A DNA stretch of 64,000 nucleotides from Paramecium octaurelia (taxonomy: Eukaryota > Ciliophora > Oligohymenophorea > Peniculida > Parameciidae), in contig CAJJDP010000046.1 of NCBI GenBank assembly GCA_905182995.1, positions 376,488-440,487 on the forward strand. Direction: 5' to 3'. The number at the start of each line of letters is the position of its first letter. Position 1 is the stretch's first letter. The notes beneath the pieces were generated by a model, which saw only the letters and a list, made by a program, of their open reading frames with translations, was not told the origin of the DNA and did no database searches. Position numbers and translations under genes: made by a program. Shown here piece by piece: positions 48,821 to 61,042 of the stretch.

Positions 48821-50587
48821 ATGCATAATCCTGTAGACTATTATTATTCCAATGATTACTATTTGTCATAAATTGTAAATGGCAACTTAAATCGGCTTAA
48901 TACTTCCTACTCTCCTAAAAAAAACATGATGAGCATCAACAAAAATGATTGCCAACCAATTATCAAGCAAAAAACCTTTAACTCAGAATCAAAAGAAATA
49001 CATCCTCATGTTATGAGACATAAATTAATTTAACAAACTTTCACTAAATTTGCCGAAACTATTCTTAATGTCACTAACTGTTTTGATAGCATTACAAACA
49101 CAGCTCCAAAAACAGATAAGTTTGCTTAAAAATTGAAACATAAGATAATTACTCCTTCGATTACTTCACCTCAACCTCATAATCATGAAATACATAGAAC
49201 TCCAGGCAGACTTCACAAAGGGGTTTTTTTGCTTAAAAATCTTGACAATTCAATTAATTATATTGATAGATCAAACATTTTAGATCATAAACAAGAATTT
49301 GGAGCCTTGTCGATGAGTCCAAAACCTAGGACTATTGATCGTCATTCTGAATTATCTAGATAAAAACATAAGCAAATATCAAATATTTCAAATAACACAA
49401 GCTAAAATAAAGATTTATCAAAATAAATCATCGTTAGAAAATCTCGTATAAATAAGGAAATTTCAAACATTTCTCTTAAACATACTACTTCCAATTTGAT
49501 TGATTATACTATTGAGGCAATGAATGTTGATTGTTTTTACAAAAAGATCAGTCTAAATCATACTAATAATTTGGTTTTTATTTAATTTGAGAATGTTTTG
49601 GGATATGATGAATAAAGTTACTTTGGATTGCAACCTGATTTTATTACTAGTAAGCAATACGATGACTATATAGTTTTGAGAGATCATTACTTTTCGAAGG
49701 TTTCATCTTCTCAATCCTTCTATATTCTAAAGAATTTCAAAGAATTATTGAACTCTATCTCCCGTGTGTATTAAGTAGGTTTATTTACAGTACAATACCC
49801 TTAATTACTTAAAGAATTTCTATAAGAGAGAAAATTAAAAGTTAATTGTGGATTTTAAATTTTAAATTATAAAATTGATACTTTTGTAGTAGATATTACT
49901 TAGGTTTTAGCTAATCTTTAAATACTAACAACCGATTTATTGATATTAATCTAACCATTTTAAATATTAAACAAATAATAATCTCATAACTGTGCTAATT
50001 CAGCAATTCCATATTATGAATATCATGGTTAAAGGTTCTTTCTACCATTTTCAGAGAAAATTCATCCTAATAACTGCAGATTATTAGCCTTGCCTCAATT
50101 ATCAATGGAATCTCTACTAAAATTAGATGAATACAGCAAAGGATTCGTCCAAATTAATTATTTTATTGAGCAATTTACTTTGGCATTATAAAGTGAAAGT
50201 TACTTTACAAAGTTTATTAATAAAAGCCTAAGTAGAATGAAGCTTATTGACTTTTTGACCTATTTTAGATCATAAAAATAATAATTATAAAGACAGTTAT
50301 TTTTTATTGATACTTTAAAGATTTAAGAAAAAAAGTAAGAAGCAATTAAAATCAAAAAGAAAGAATTAATCTAGAGAATGATAGAGAAATTTGATCATTC
50401 TCAATAAGCTGAATAATATATAAATGATTTGATGCATAGAAATAAAGAGATTTTTAAGAAAATGAGAAATTATAAATAAGAAAACGTAAACAAATTGCAT
50501 AATCTATAATAAGAACTTTCTCAATAGCTAATTAGATATAATTATTGTGAAATGTTTGTAGATATAACATACTACTTAGCTTATTGA
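48821..50587 (+). CDS. FCP1/HAD-like protein lacking the catalytic aspartates
   Basis: Predicted 588 residues in one uninterrupted frame. The N-terminal 240 residues are Ser/Asn/Lys-rich. Residues 240-400 have the layout of an FCP1/NIF phosphatase: VFIQFENVLGY where active enzymes have LDLDETL, then ILKNFKELLNSISRVYQVGLFT like the FCP1 strand-helix motif (RPGL..FL..... Y.. .I.T). Both catalytic Asp are missing, so it is likely an inactive relative. The C-terminal 130 residues are coiled coil. Assignment rests on pattern only. Confidence 0.6.
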
Positions 50588-50622
50588 TATATATATGCTT
50601 TTTTTGTTAATACTCATTTATT

Positions 50623-51383
50623 TCATTTCTTAAACAATCCATTTCTGATGTCTGGCAAGAATTCTTGTAATGAAAGTTCCAATCTATCATCCAAAGTGTT
50701 AGAACACACAATTCTACTGTTAGCACAACTCAAAACAACTCCTCCTAAACTATAAAATGTTTATATCCTAATTTTACATTGGTTTACCACCTTTCTCTGT
50801 TAGATATTGACTCTAATTAATGCTTAATGTCGTCTTGAAGTCTTTAGTTGTCTCTCTTTTAATGATTACAGTGAATTCTTCTTAGCATTCTACCAAAATG
50901 GTTCTGATGAGTTGCACATCCTATTCCAAACATGTCAATTCAATTCTGGGCTCTAGCAATTTAATCATTCCTTAGATAATCAAGTTCTTCAACAATTCTT
51001 TATAGACACTTTAATCTTGGATCAATTTTGCCATCTTCTAACGAACTTCTTCCTTCAGTCTTTAAATTAACTCAAAACGTGCTTGCATTTTGGACAATCT
51101 TGATTGATTAATTTTAGATGATCGTTGACTACACCTACTCAATATCTTTACATTCTCTTTTCAATTGTGTAGGATTCAATCTTCTTTTTGTATTCTTCGG
51201 TAATTCTTTCCTTCTATTAATTGAGTAGCTTGTTCTTTTCGATTCTGAACTATTGAGCAGCCATGTCCTTGATTTATTCAGCCTTCTCATTAGCCTAAAC
51301 AAATAAGTTTGTATCAAAATTACCTCAGCTTTTATGGCATTGACCATCTTCTTTACTCTCTCTTATGGATTAAAATCTGCCAT
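50623..51383 (-). CDS. V-type ATPase subunit E
   Basis: Predicted 226 residues, the normal length. The N-terminal helix has the family pattern MADFNPQERVKKMVNAIKAE, then EKAEQIKDMAAQQFRIEK. The C-terminal head has LIIQGMIKLLEPRIELTC and GGVVLSCANSRIVCSNTLDD, then DRLELSLQEFLPDIR. Subunit E with G forms the peripheral stalks linking V1 to V0 in the proton pump of endosomes, contractile vacuole and other membranes. Introns are at 51295-51323 (29 nt), 51129-51151 (23 nt) and a 28-nt intron near 50752, giving an exact frame. Its ATG is 12 bp from that of the divergent coiled-coil gene. Confidence 0.93.
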
Positions 51384-51395
51384 GTTATTTAATTT
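51384..51395. promoter_or_regulatory. Ultra-short divergent intergenic gap
   Basis: Twelve bases (GTTATTTAATTT) separate the start codon of V-ATPase subunit E (minus) from the first in-frame ATG of a 700-codon gene (plus). The V-ATPase start is certain from the family. If the plus-strand gene used its next in-frame ATG, about 70 codons further in, the gap would still be only some 230 bp. Confidence 0.55.
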
Positions 51396-53498
51396 ATGAA
51401 TAAAATACCAATCAATTCAACCATTAAAGATGACTCGATCAAGTACCTATAAATCATACGAGAGAAGGAGGAATCAATTCAAGCACTTTAAACTATAAAT
51501 GATTAATTGAGATAAGATTTAATTCAACTTTAAACCCAACTTGCAGAATCTTAAAACACTAAAAGTTAAAAACACTAGAAATTGGAGGAATCCAATTAAC
51601 AATTAAAAGTGATGTTAACAGATACACAGAATCTAGTATTGCAATATCAAAGTGATATCGATATCCATCATCAAATCATAGAATAAATAATCAAATCCAC
51701 TCAAATCTATAGATTTAATCAAAAAACAACCATCCCTCAAATTCTCAATTTCTTAAATCAAGAAATCTTTAGTCAAGACATTGTCAACCTCTGGAATGAA
51801 TTAAAATAAATTCTAAAGTAAACCATAAACTAGATAAACTGCAAAGTCTCTTCTCCTTAATTAAGAGAAATATTTACAAAATACTATAAGAATTACGAAA
51901 ATCAATACCATCCACTCTCAACGATGTCAATTTTCGAAGAAATCATTTGCATGCTAAATGAAAAGGTGTCCCAATAAATTGAAACACAAGTAATGAACTA
52001 TTCTGATCAATTCACCCATTAAATAAATAAGATCAATTTATTCGAAACTTCAATAGTTCTAATCAATTTTGAGGAAGATCAACTAAAAAAGAAATTGAAA
52101 AATTAACAAAACTAAATTATTTAATTAAAAGGGGAATTGGAATAGTAGTCTAAAATTAACAAAAATTTTGAAGAGTAAATCTAAACTTTTACAATGAAAA
52201 GTTCTGAAAGGAAACCTTTCGTTGAAATATTAAGTGTAAAAGATGTTAGTTCTTCTTCAGAAGACGACAATGCTGAAATTCTAAGATTAAATAGTGAATT
52301 AGAATAAAAAGATACACTAATTTAAAAGCTAAAACAAACGATCACAAATTAACAATTAATGATAGATAGAGTAAATATAGAGAATTAATATTGGGATTTA
52401 ATTATTAATTGTGATGAGGATAGTCTATTCCCGTTAATAAATTAAGGATGGACATTAAATTTTAAATAAGATTATGGACTCTCAAATTTTTAAGTATTTT
52501 ACTCCTTTCTTGGTTTTGATAGTTCATATCTTTAATTCATTTTAGAGAACTTGTTTGTTAATGACTTTTATTTTTAAAAATTAGCAGATCAAACATACTT
52601 ATAATTAGCAAATGATTAACTAACCTATTTAAAATCTATATTTTGTAATGATTATAATACTCTTGTTTAAACTAAGGTGTTACATTAATTAGTTGATAAT
52701 TTTTATGAAACCAGTGAATTGGTGGAGGGATAACAAATGTTAAATGAATTTTGGATTAAGTTTTCTCTACGTAATGGAATATTATTTTTGTGTTTAAAGA
52801 ATTGTAATCAACAAAACTTAACTTTGTTATAGTTGGCTATTAATATTCAAAATTCGACCGAATAGACATCAGTGTTAATTGTAATTTTTGAAGAGGAATA
52901 CACAGAATCTGATGTTGTAATGAAAATAATTTAATAGAATGAATTTGTAGGAGTGGAAGATGAGATAGATGAAAAAAAGTAGAATATTCGTATTGCTATG
53001 ACAAGCGGGGATAATTATGATTTTAAAGATTTAAATAAGAAAATTGGAAAACAAAAAATAGATTATGTCTAATAATTAAATGATTTTATCAAAAATAATT
53101 TGGATGTCTATTTTAAGAAATCAGAGCAATCTAAGTTGGAATTCAACAAATCATTGTTATCTGAGAATGTTTTTGAAATGAAATTGGTATAAAGTCAAGA
53201 GTCAGATTAAATTAAAATGTAGACACATAGTTAAGTGTAAGTGATACAGAATGATGAAATCATGATCCACAAAATATCAGATAGTCAATATGATATATTT
53301 TTCTCTGAAAAGTTGTAAGAGGTCAGATTAAAAAGCTACTCAGTCAATAATTAAGGTTTGATTATAAAATTAAAATGCACTTTTGACAATGATAATCTGA
53401 CAACTCGGTAATTCATATTAAAATCCATGTATATCAAAGAAGATTAGGGAGAGATATCACACACTATCTTTGACAATAAATTGATTTTGTAATTATGA
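51396..53498 (+). CDS. Long coiled-coil protein without introns
   Basis: A single uninterrupted frame of 700 residues, exceptional here because most genes have introns. Residues 1-330 are predominantly coiled coil (IREKEESIQALQTINDQLRQ and similar). An acidic Ser cluster (SSSSEDDNAE) follows, then more coiled coil, and a C-terminal 350-residue part that looks folded, with beta-rich stretches (LIIKLKCTFDNDNLTTR). No catalytic motif. Structural role inferred. Confidence 0.78.
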
Positions 53499-53528
53499 AT
53501 ATGTTATTAAATTTTGACTTAACATAGT

Positions 53529-53743
53529 ATGTCACAACAAGGTGATCATTATATTAGAATGTAAGTATCAGAATGAAATTTGAAAAAAGCCATCTTCTCC
53601 ATCTTCATAACTAGAGGGCAATGTTTGATTATTTTAATATATTTGCTAAATGTGAACAAATCTTCAAGGAAATAAGTCTTGAGACATCTAATTCATTGCC
53701 ATTGCAAGAGAACAATCTGTTTTAAGAGTATGCAAAGTTTTGA
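53529..53743 (+). CDS. Small hypothetical protein
   Basis: Predicted 61 residues: MSQQGDHYIRI from a first exon, a 29-nt intron (GTAAGTATCAG..AAAAAAG), then an exon with YFNIFAKCEQIFKEISLETS and a stop at TGA. The spliced length is an exact frame. An overlapping open frame continues to about 53880 but belongs to the shadow of the minus-strand gene. No family recognised. Confidence 0.4.
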
Positions 53744-53814
53744 AGCAGTATGATATGATACTTGGAAAAATAATAAATAAAACTCATTTTGTGATTAAGG
53801 TGTACTAGTCCCAA

Positions 53815-54186
53815 TCAACATAGGTAGTTTTCTATGAGCAATTCATTTTGAGGTTATTTGAGAAAACTTTCACTATCTTCAAAAGTTTCTGATTCACTTT
53901 TGATCAAATTAACATAAATTAAAGACTGAGATTAAGATATGTTTTCTTTCCATTAGGTGATGCATTTATTCTTTGAATATACTATTGGGATATTTCTAAA
54001 AGTATTACATTAAGATCGCTTATCGATTAATGCGAGAATAGTTTGTTCTTGTTCTGCAGCAGCTATCTACATCTGATTCAAGGTATCATAATGCTTCTGA
54101 ATTCTAAGGATGTTGCCTCTCGTCTTTTTGATCTTTTTAGAAGGTTTGAGCTTAAAGAAGCACTCAGATTCATCGTCTTCAATCAT
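53815..54186 (-). CDS. Small charged hypothetical protein
   Basis: Predicted 123 residues. It begins MIEDDESECFFKLKPSKKIK, followed by a helical, probably coiled-coil stretch (ILRIQKHYDTLNQMQIAAAE) and an acidic tail. It is open without introns, although a 27-nt GT..AG segment in frame could be one. It converges with the small gene on the other strand. No family recognised. Confidence 0.5.
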
Positions 54187-54419
54187 TTATTATTTTAATG
54201 ATTAATATCTCTGAGTATATCTAAAGGTATTTAAGCTGATATGATTAGGGAATATAAGCAAATAATGCATATTATGATAGCATATGACTTCAGAAATCCT
54301 CCTGTTTATTTGGTTTGATTCCTTGATCATGGATTTGGCAAGAGACTAAAGATATCAAAACAAATATAATGAAATATTTATATATTTATGCAAATACTAA
54401 CATATTCATATGATTGCAA

Positions 54420-55085
54420 TCATTTGAAGAAATATAATTTATCCTAAAATAAATATAAATGATTTGAAATACAAATTTAGCAAACAATTCCTTACTCTAA
54501 CCTGAATGAGTGGTAGAGTTGTAGATAAGATGCAAATAATATCCAATTTCCTCTTTGACTCTCTCTTGCCACAATGGATACTCCTTCAACTGATCCAAAA
54601 GATTGATGTACTTATTAATGGCTTCCTCCAAGTGATGTTCATAAGTTAAGGTCGTGTGTTCACTTCTAAACCAAGTATTGTGAGTAGCTATTTCTTTGGT
54701 TAATTCCAAATAGAGTGATCTGTATTCCCATGTTGCTCTGTGTAAAGTCAAGATGAAGGAGTAGAGGTCTTCAAATTGAACAAACTTATTTCTTGCCAAT
54801 TCGTATTATTCCTTTTCACTTTATTCATATTGAATAAATAAATAGTTACAATGATTCAAGTCTGGGAGTCCAGTTTCTAGCAATGTGAGAGTAGAATCTG
54901 CATTCATAATAACTCATGGGGTCTCTTTCCAAGAATCCTTCCTCTGGGTCTTACAACCCAGCCTTGCACATCTCAGTCATTATTCTATCCACTTACACTA
55001 AAAATCGATAGACACTAGCCTTACATGAGTAGTTGATGACTCTGCTCTTAATGAAATATGAAGCAAATCTTGTTACGATGGACAT
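54420..55085 (-). CDS. Hypothetical, possibly mitochondrial protein
   Basis: Predicted 201 residues. The N-terminus MSIVTRFASYFIKSRVINYS is basic, Ser/Arg-rich and lacks acids, like a mitochondrial presequence. The body is rich in Trp, Tyr and Glu (FLERDPMSYYECRFYSHIAR, and LHRATWEYRSLYLELTKEIA). Introns of 31 nt (GTAACTATTT..AATAAAG) and 29 nt near the 3' end give an exact frame; the tail ends KLYFFK. It could be a ciliate-specific respiratory-complex or mitoribosome subunit, but this is a guess. Confidence 0.6.
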
Positions 55086-55191
55086 CCTTTATTATAATTA
55101 ATAATAAATTAATATATTTCAAAGACGAAATAGCTCTATGTTTCAAAATTATTTCTGATATTGTTTTTATTAATTTAAGGATATTTTTATA

Positions 55192-55824
55192 ATGGGTTCA
55201 GTCTGCTCAGCATAAAAGAATCAATCGAAAATGCACACATAAAAAAGAGAATTAAAAACTAATAGTTAACCTTATTTAGAGCCTCAGTCCATTGTCGGTC
55301 AGCCAGTACCTTTGGAAAACAAACAGGACTATGCCCTTGATCAATAAGTCAAGGATTTATTATAGCTATTTAAAAGGTTCTGTATGTTTTTGGATCTTGT
55401 TGGTAATTTGGATCAACTCCCATAACACACTAGAGAAAAAGTCAACAGTTGCATAATTGCTAAATAAAATATCTCTATTATCATACAAAACAACATAAAA
55501 AGAGTTATGAGGGAATAATAAATCATAAAACGAATAGATGAATCAGATTATTATCTTATATATAATGATCATAAGTTTGCGAGTGCCTTCAATTAAATGA
55601 TGTAAAAACTATCTAATATTATACTTACCGATCTTAAACCTGATGAGGATTTTCAGTCAGCGTTCCCAATTTTGGCAGTATCTTTTGAGGAGGAGGCCCA
55701 AAAAATTATTTCAACTGTGGAGAAAATAAAGAACATTTAAAATATTGCTATGAGAAAGGGTAGTTCTTAACATTCGCTTTCTATTAATTAATTATAACCA
55801 AAACAAAAATCTTGCTAATATTGA
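55192..55824 (+). CDS. MGxxC-type acylated helical protein
   Basis: Predicted 210 residues, no introns. It starts MGSVCSAQKNQSK, with Gly2 and Cys5 suited to myristoylation plus palmitoylation. The rest is helical with a regular spacing of Lys, Gln and hydrophobics (IIIQNNIKRVMREQQIIKRI) and no known domain. A membrane-attached regulator or scaffold is inferred. Confidence 0.65.
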
Positions 55825-56117
55825 AATAAAGTTATTTATTTCACTATTCAAACTTTACATTGATATTATTAACTTTTCTCTATCATTAGATTGATTCATC
55901 AGAATATTGTTGTCAATCTGTAAATTGTATATCAAATATACAGTTTGAGATTGTTTTGGGCATTTATAAATATTATAATTTAATTTGAAATCTGTATTGC
56001 ATTTAATAATTATACATTTCTTAATTTTATATTTAAGTATCTTTCCATTCTTGCTTTGCTTAAGAAATTTTCGAAAAATTTAATGCATTAAATATATAAT
56101 TATTAAATTAACTGTTA

Positions 56118-57353
56118 ATGGATAATATGGATAATTGTAGTGCGGCAAGCTTTAATGAAAAGGAAATAGAAAACAATTTGAAAGACTTATTGGAGCGGGT
56201 CTTATTAAAAATAGAGAATTTCATTGAAACCAAAGAGGAATTGAACTAAGTGGAGGCTGAATTAAAAGACTATGAAAGTTTGTCTCATTTGATCGGTATA
56301 ATCAAGGCAGTTTTTACAAACCTTATGATGAAAGTGGAAAAGAAAATATCGTAAGTAGTTAATTAAAATATTAACAAAGCAAATTAGAAAAGTAACTTGA
56401 TCCAAACCATTCAATGACCAAGAGTTTGAGGTCGGATGAGGAGTACGAGAAGTTAGAGCAAACATTAATTAAGTACGAGAGTGAAATCAGAAATCACATC
56501 AGAGTATCTTATCTATCATATCTAGATTGAATAATAACTCAAGTTATATGCAGAGTCTATTCAAAATAAGTTAGACGAGAGCGAATCAAGCAGAGGCGAG
56601 CTTCTTGAAACCACTAAGAAGTTGATTAGTGTATTGATTTCATTACAATTATAGAATTTAAAAAGAGAAAACCAAACTTACCATGAAACCTAGCACAAAT
56701 TAAACATGGAGATTGTTAGCTTAAAATAAATTATTAATAATTTAGAAAAAGAGAATAGGAGGAAATCCTAAGACTTTAGTTACAGAGATAATTTAAAGCC
56801 CTATTCAAAGAAAAACCAATAACCAGTTATTCAACAATTACAATTTTAAAGTAGATTTTTCTATTATATTTTCAGATTAAAGAAATTAAAAATCTTGTTC
56901 TGAACACAAATTAAATTCTTAGATCAATCATACCTCCTTCACACTTGAAAACAATGAAATACCAATCAAATCGTAACCCACTCTAAAATAAAACTATTAC
57001 AATATAATCAATTATGGAAATTAAGGCAACAAAGTAGATGTTCTTAAAGTTATTCAATAAAAAGATTTGAACAAAATTTATGGTTAAAAATTAAAAAGCA
57101 AAAACAATTCACTCTCTACAATTCAAGATGTAATCCAGAGTATTTCAGTTCAAGACAGAAAAAAAGGAATCATTAGCTAACCAGTTTCTAAAAATAGTTC
57201 TCAAGATAATAGTTAAATCCAGAAATATAAAGGTAACGCATTTAATAATAACCTATAGAAACATGTGATTAGAGTAGAAGTAAGAGTTCACGAAGAGCTA
57301 ACATAGGCACAAAGCAAATTCAAATTGAATCTCAGATAAAATTAACTAGTTGA
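56118..57353 (+). CDS. Coiled-coil protein
   Basis: Predicted 377 residues. Acidic coiled coil in the first half (ENNLKDLLERVLLKIENFIE, YEKLEQTLIKYESEIRNHIR) and a basic, Ser/Gln/Asn-rich second half ending in DQSRSKSSRRANIGTKQIQI. Four introns (29, 22, 25, 26 nt) give an exact frame; without the last one the frame would run on into non-coding sequence. No catalytic motif; a cytoskeletal or basal-body role is possible but not shown. Confidence 0.68.
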
Positions 57354-57641
57354 TTATAACATCTTTAAATTATTATGCATTTTTCATTCAAGTTCTATAT
57401 CCATTTTATTTAGCAGTTACACTCTTACTTTCTAATTATACAGGTCTTTATCATATAATTTAGTAAGTAATTCTCACATATCTTATATTAAAGTCTATCA
57501 AAAATAAGGGAGATTTTCATTAGTCCTATTTTGATAGTAGTAATAACATTTAAAATAGATAATAATTATTGGATATATATTAAACATTCTTAATTCATAA
57601 TTTTAGGTATATAATTTGTGTGAATTTATATAATAATATTA

Positions 57642-58715
57642 ATGGCTCAATAATAAGTGTAAAGGTATGATGCTGATGAAAATTTGTCCAAATTTCTTAA
57701 TAAGGAATTGGGCAAATCAATCAAGTTCTAGAAGAAACACGTAATAATAAAATTTAATGGAGTAGGAGAAAGAACTCAACAATTTATTAGCTTACCAACA
57801 AATAATATAGGACGAGAAATTAAAGAATGAGAATAAATTACACCAAATGTTTTATAAGGAGAAACTGATCGATCATTAAAAAAAACAAAAAGAAGACTAT
57901 GTAATTATCCATCTTATTTCAGCTTAAAGAGCAGAAGGTCAACAAGGATCACTAATTTCTATACAAATAAAAAGAAAATGATTACATCAATTCTTTAGAT
58001 GCAAGTTGGTGCTTTTATCAAGATTATTCTCCATCAAAAGATATGAAACCATTGAAAGTAGATGCTGAAAGAGAGAAGGTTCTTCGATTCTTATTCAAAC
58101 AACTCTAAACCACTACTGATAATGTGGAGAGAGCACTGATAAAAAAGAAGATTAACAAGTTTCGTGATTCTGAAGTATAATCTGTCATAAATTTTATAGA
58201 TTTCTAAAAAGAAATTAGAGTACATTGATCATAAAATAGAATATGCGAAATAAGTCAGAAGCGAATCTCTCGATCGTTCTATTGATAAGATCAGAATGCA
58301 TGATATGCACATTATTGATGTTTAAGAGAAAAATAATCTTATAAATTAAGAGAAATAATCATATTACAGTGACAAAATAAATTAGATTGAATAAAAGATA
58401 TAGATGATAGAGAAACAACAACAACGTAATAGATTAAACAGATTGAATGTTGAATAATAAAAGGATGAGTATCGTCAGGCTGTAAGATCCAATTCCCAAA
58501 CTCTAATACATCAAAAGGAATTACTAAATTAAAATCATTTTAGTGAGAAAGTGTATAAATTAAACTTCCTTGTGGATCAGAAATAGAAATTATTGAAATA
58601 AAGATAAGAATTATTGGATGCATTGAATTAGAAAAGAGTAATCGCTCGATAATCTTTGGATGATGTTAAATATCCTCAGATAAACTCGAATAATTATAAA
58701 GCAATCAATTTTTGA
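57642..58715 (+). CDS. Coiled-coil protein
   Basis: Predicted 333 residues, Gln/Lys/Glu-rich almost throughout (KLLKQRQELLDALNQKRVIA; MIEKQQQQRNRLNRLNVEQQ). A short central stretch (SLDASWCFYQDYSPSKDMKP) breaks the helix pattern. Introns of 25, 22 and 25 nt give an exact frame. No known domain. Confidence 0.7.
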
Positions 58716-59056
58716 ATTTACATATCTCAAGTAATTCAAAATTAAAATCATTATTAATATATTATTTCTAATTGCAAAAATATCATTAAATTTAATAAGC
58801 AACTTATCATTATTATTATAACCCAATATTTTAGCAATTATTTAAAGATGATCTTGTGGATAAAATTGAAATCATAGTTATCCAACATGTATAAATCAAC
58901 TCTATTGTAATTAATAAAACAAATAGACCTAATTATAATAATAAAAGAACAAAGACATTTTTGGCAAAATAGAAAATTATTCCATCTACATTTTTATATA
59001 TTTTAATCATCAAACTTAATATAAATAGTAATACAATAAATTTATCAATGCTTTAC
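58716..59056. other. Intergenic between convergent genes
   Basis: About 340 bp, AT-rich, between the stops of a coiled-coil gene (plus) and a MORN gene (minus). No ORF, repeat or RNA gene recognised. Confidence 0.45.
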
Positions 59057-60176
59057 TCAAAGAGCGCTGGTGTTATCTAAAGCTTTGACCTTTTTTCCAT
59101 CTTTCCAGATTCCTTCCTTAATGAGACCATCTGGGAATATATATTTACCTTTTCCATGTTATTTTCCTTCATACCATTGTCCTTCATACTTCTTTCCATC
59201 AGCCCATGTGTATGTGCCATAACCATCCTTACGATCTTATTTATATTCACCTTCATATTTTCTACCGTCTTTCCATGTATAGACTCCTTTACCATGCATA
59301 CAATTATTAACCCATTAACCAGTGTATCCTCTTCCATCAGCCCAAAAATAGGTGCCAAATCCGGTTATTTTATTATCATACCAATCTCCATCATAAAATG
59401 AACCATCTGGCCATTCATATTTTCCTTTCCCTTATTTTTTACCTTCAAAATACACGCCAGTATATTTGGAACCATCAAACCAAGCTTCTACACCATAGCC
59501 ATGTTATAAATCATTCTTCCATTCTCCTTCATACTTTGATCCATTTGCATGTGTATAAACACCATATCCATTTGCTTTATCGTTTTCCCATTAACCATCA
59601 AAGGTATCTCCATCTATATGATAAAACTTCCCTTTGCCATTTGCATGACTTTATTTCCATTCTCCGATATATTTGGCTCCATCAGCCCAAGTTTGAGTGC
59701 CCATTCCTTCTCTCTATGTCCCTCTCCATTAACCTTCATATACTGCCCCACTTTTAAATTTATAAGCAGGACGTGTTTCTAAGTCAAAAGATGAAGCATT
59801 TTTTGGGAGGGTAATTGGTTCAACTTGTTCTCCTAGATAATTTTTTTTATTATCTCTTTTGACAGAGCTTTTCATTGGTTTCTTTTTTCTCACCAAATAA
59901 CCTCTCCAAATTTTTTATATTTAGATTGCGGCTTTATTTTGCTTTGATACTTTATTTTAGAGCTCTTGTGTTTCAGTATCTTTTTTGGTTTCTTTTTATT
60001 ATATTTTAGCATATGTTTGTTTAATGCTTTATTTAGAGCCTGATCTTTTGCTTTTCAAACTATTTGGATCTGATTTTGCGATCTAAAATTAAAAGGAGTC
60101 ATACAATAATTTCAGTTGCTACTTATTCTTTTAATTATTATTGGCATTAACACTGAGAAGCACATTAATTTCCCAT
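59057..60176 (-). CDS. MORN-repeat protein with IQ motif and MGxxC start
   Basis: Predicted 365 residues. It starts MGNQCASQCQCQQQ, again a myristoylation/palmitoylation signal. An IQ motif (AAIQIQKIWRGYLVRKKK) near residue 90 should bind calmodulin. From about residue 135 on there are about ten MORN repeats (AVYEGQWRGTQREGMG, KYIGEWKQSHANGKG, KYEGEWKNDLQHGYG, SFYDGDWYDNKITGFG, GYTGQWVNNCMHGKG and others). The combination suggests a Ca2+/calmodulin-responsive membrane-cytoskeleton linker. One 22-nt intron near the 5' end gives an exact frame. Confidence 0.87.
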
Positions 60177-60236
60177 TGAAAATATAAATTGATAATTTTT
60201 AATATATAAAAATAATATGGTTAGATTATTCATTTA

Positions 60237-60959
60237 TCATGACAAGTAAGCTTTCTACATCTTAGTAATTTTTTCTCGATCGATAGGACATTGATTAATT
60301 TATTTTGAGCAATCCTCACAAACGCAAATGTGTCCACATGGGCTAATGATCATGGAGTATTCTTTTTGCATGCAAATCACACAATTTTTTTATATCATAG
60401 AATCTTTGTATAACGAAATTTATTTAAGAGTTTTAACTAGTTGATTTTCTATCTTTTTGATGTCTTCAAAATTTTACTGCCTCAGAATTTCTAGGTCTCC
60501 TTCATATATTTTTAATTGCAATTTCATCATCTCATTCTCCAATTACAACTGATTGACCCTGTTCTACTCCAATTATAATTGATATTGCATTATGCAATTC
60601 TGCTATTGGAATGCAATGGCCTATTGGGATTTCGCCCTTTGATCGTATGACAGGAGTGGCTTTGAGTTTAGGTTTTCTCTAAATAACCTAATCACTCGAA
60701 ACAACTATTTATGAGATAAGGTTATTTGATCCTATATTGAATTCCCAATGATGTCTAAACACTGGGAATCAACCAGGTGCTGAATATCTTCGTTGGTTTG
60801 ACAACTTGCGATCTCTTACAACAAAATATCATCATCATTTTCAAGCATGAATGTTGGGTTCTTAATTAAAATGCGAGAAACTAAATTATTTTATGACTAA
60901 ATCTAATTCAATTCTTGAAATTAAGAGATAATAAATAAGTTGGCTTTTTGGGGATGTTC
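60237..60959 (-). CDS. Coiled-coil RING-finger protein (probable E3 ligase)
   Basis: At least 235 residues are read; the first exon is unresolved because the frame meets TGA just upstream of 60959 and no clean start or intron was found. The body is coiled coil (QLQLENEMMKLQLKIYEGD). The C-terminal 50 residues form a C3HC4 RING of the kind that sits at the protein end: NCVICMQKEYSMI, then SPCGHICVCEDCSKQ and QCPIDREKI. Such RINGs recruit E2 enzymes for ubiquitination. Confidence 0.75.
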
Positions 60960-61042
60960 TCATCATCGTCATTATATCCATTAGCTGTATAACATATATA
61001 ATTTATAAAATATATGATTTCGTCACTATATTTATATAATTA

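Noticed and set aside
59156-59782. Several plus-strand open frames over the MORN/IQ gene.
   Set aside because: They are mirror frames of the MORN repeats on the minus strand; composition follows the repeat period and there is no independent protein signal.
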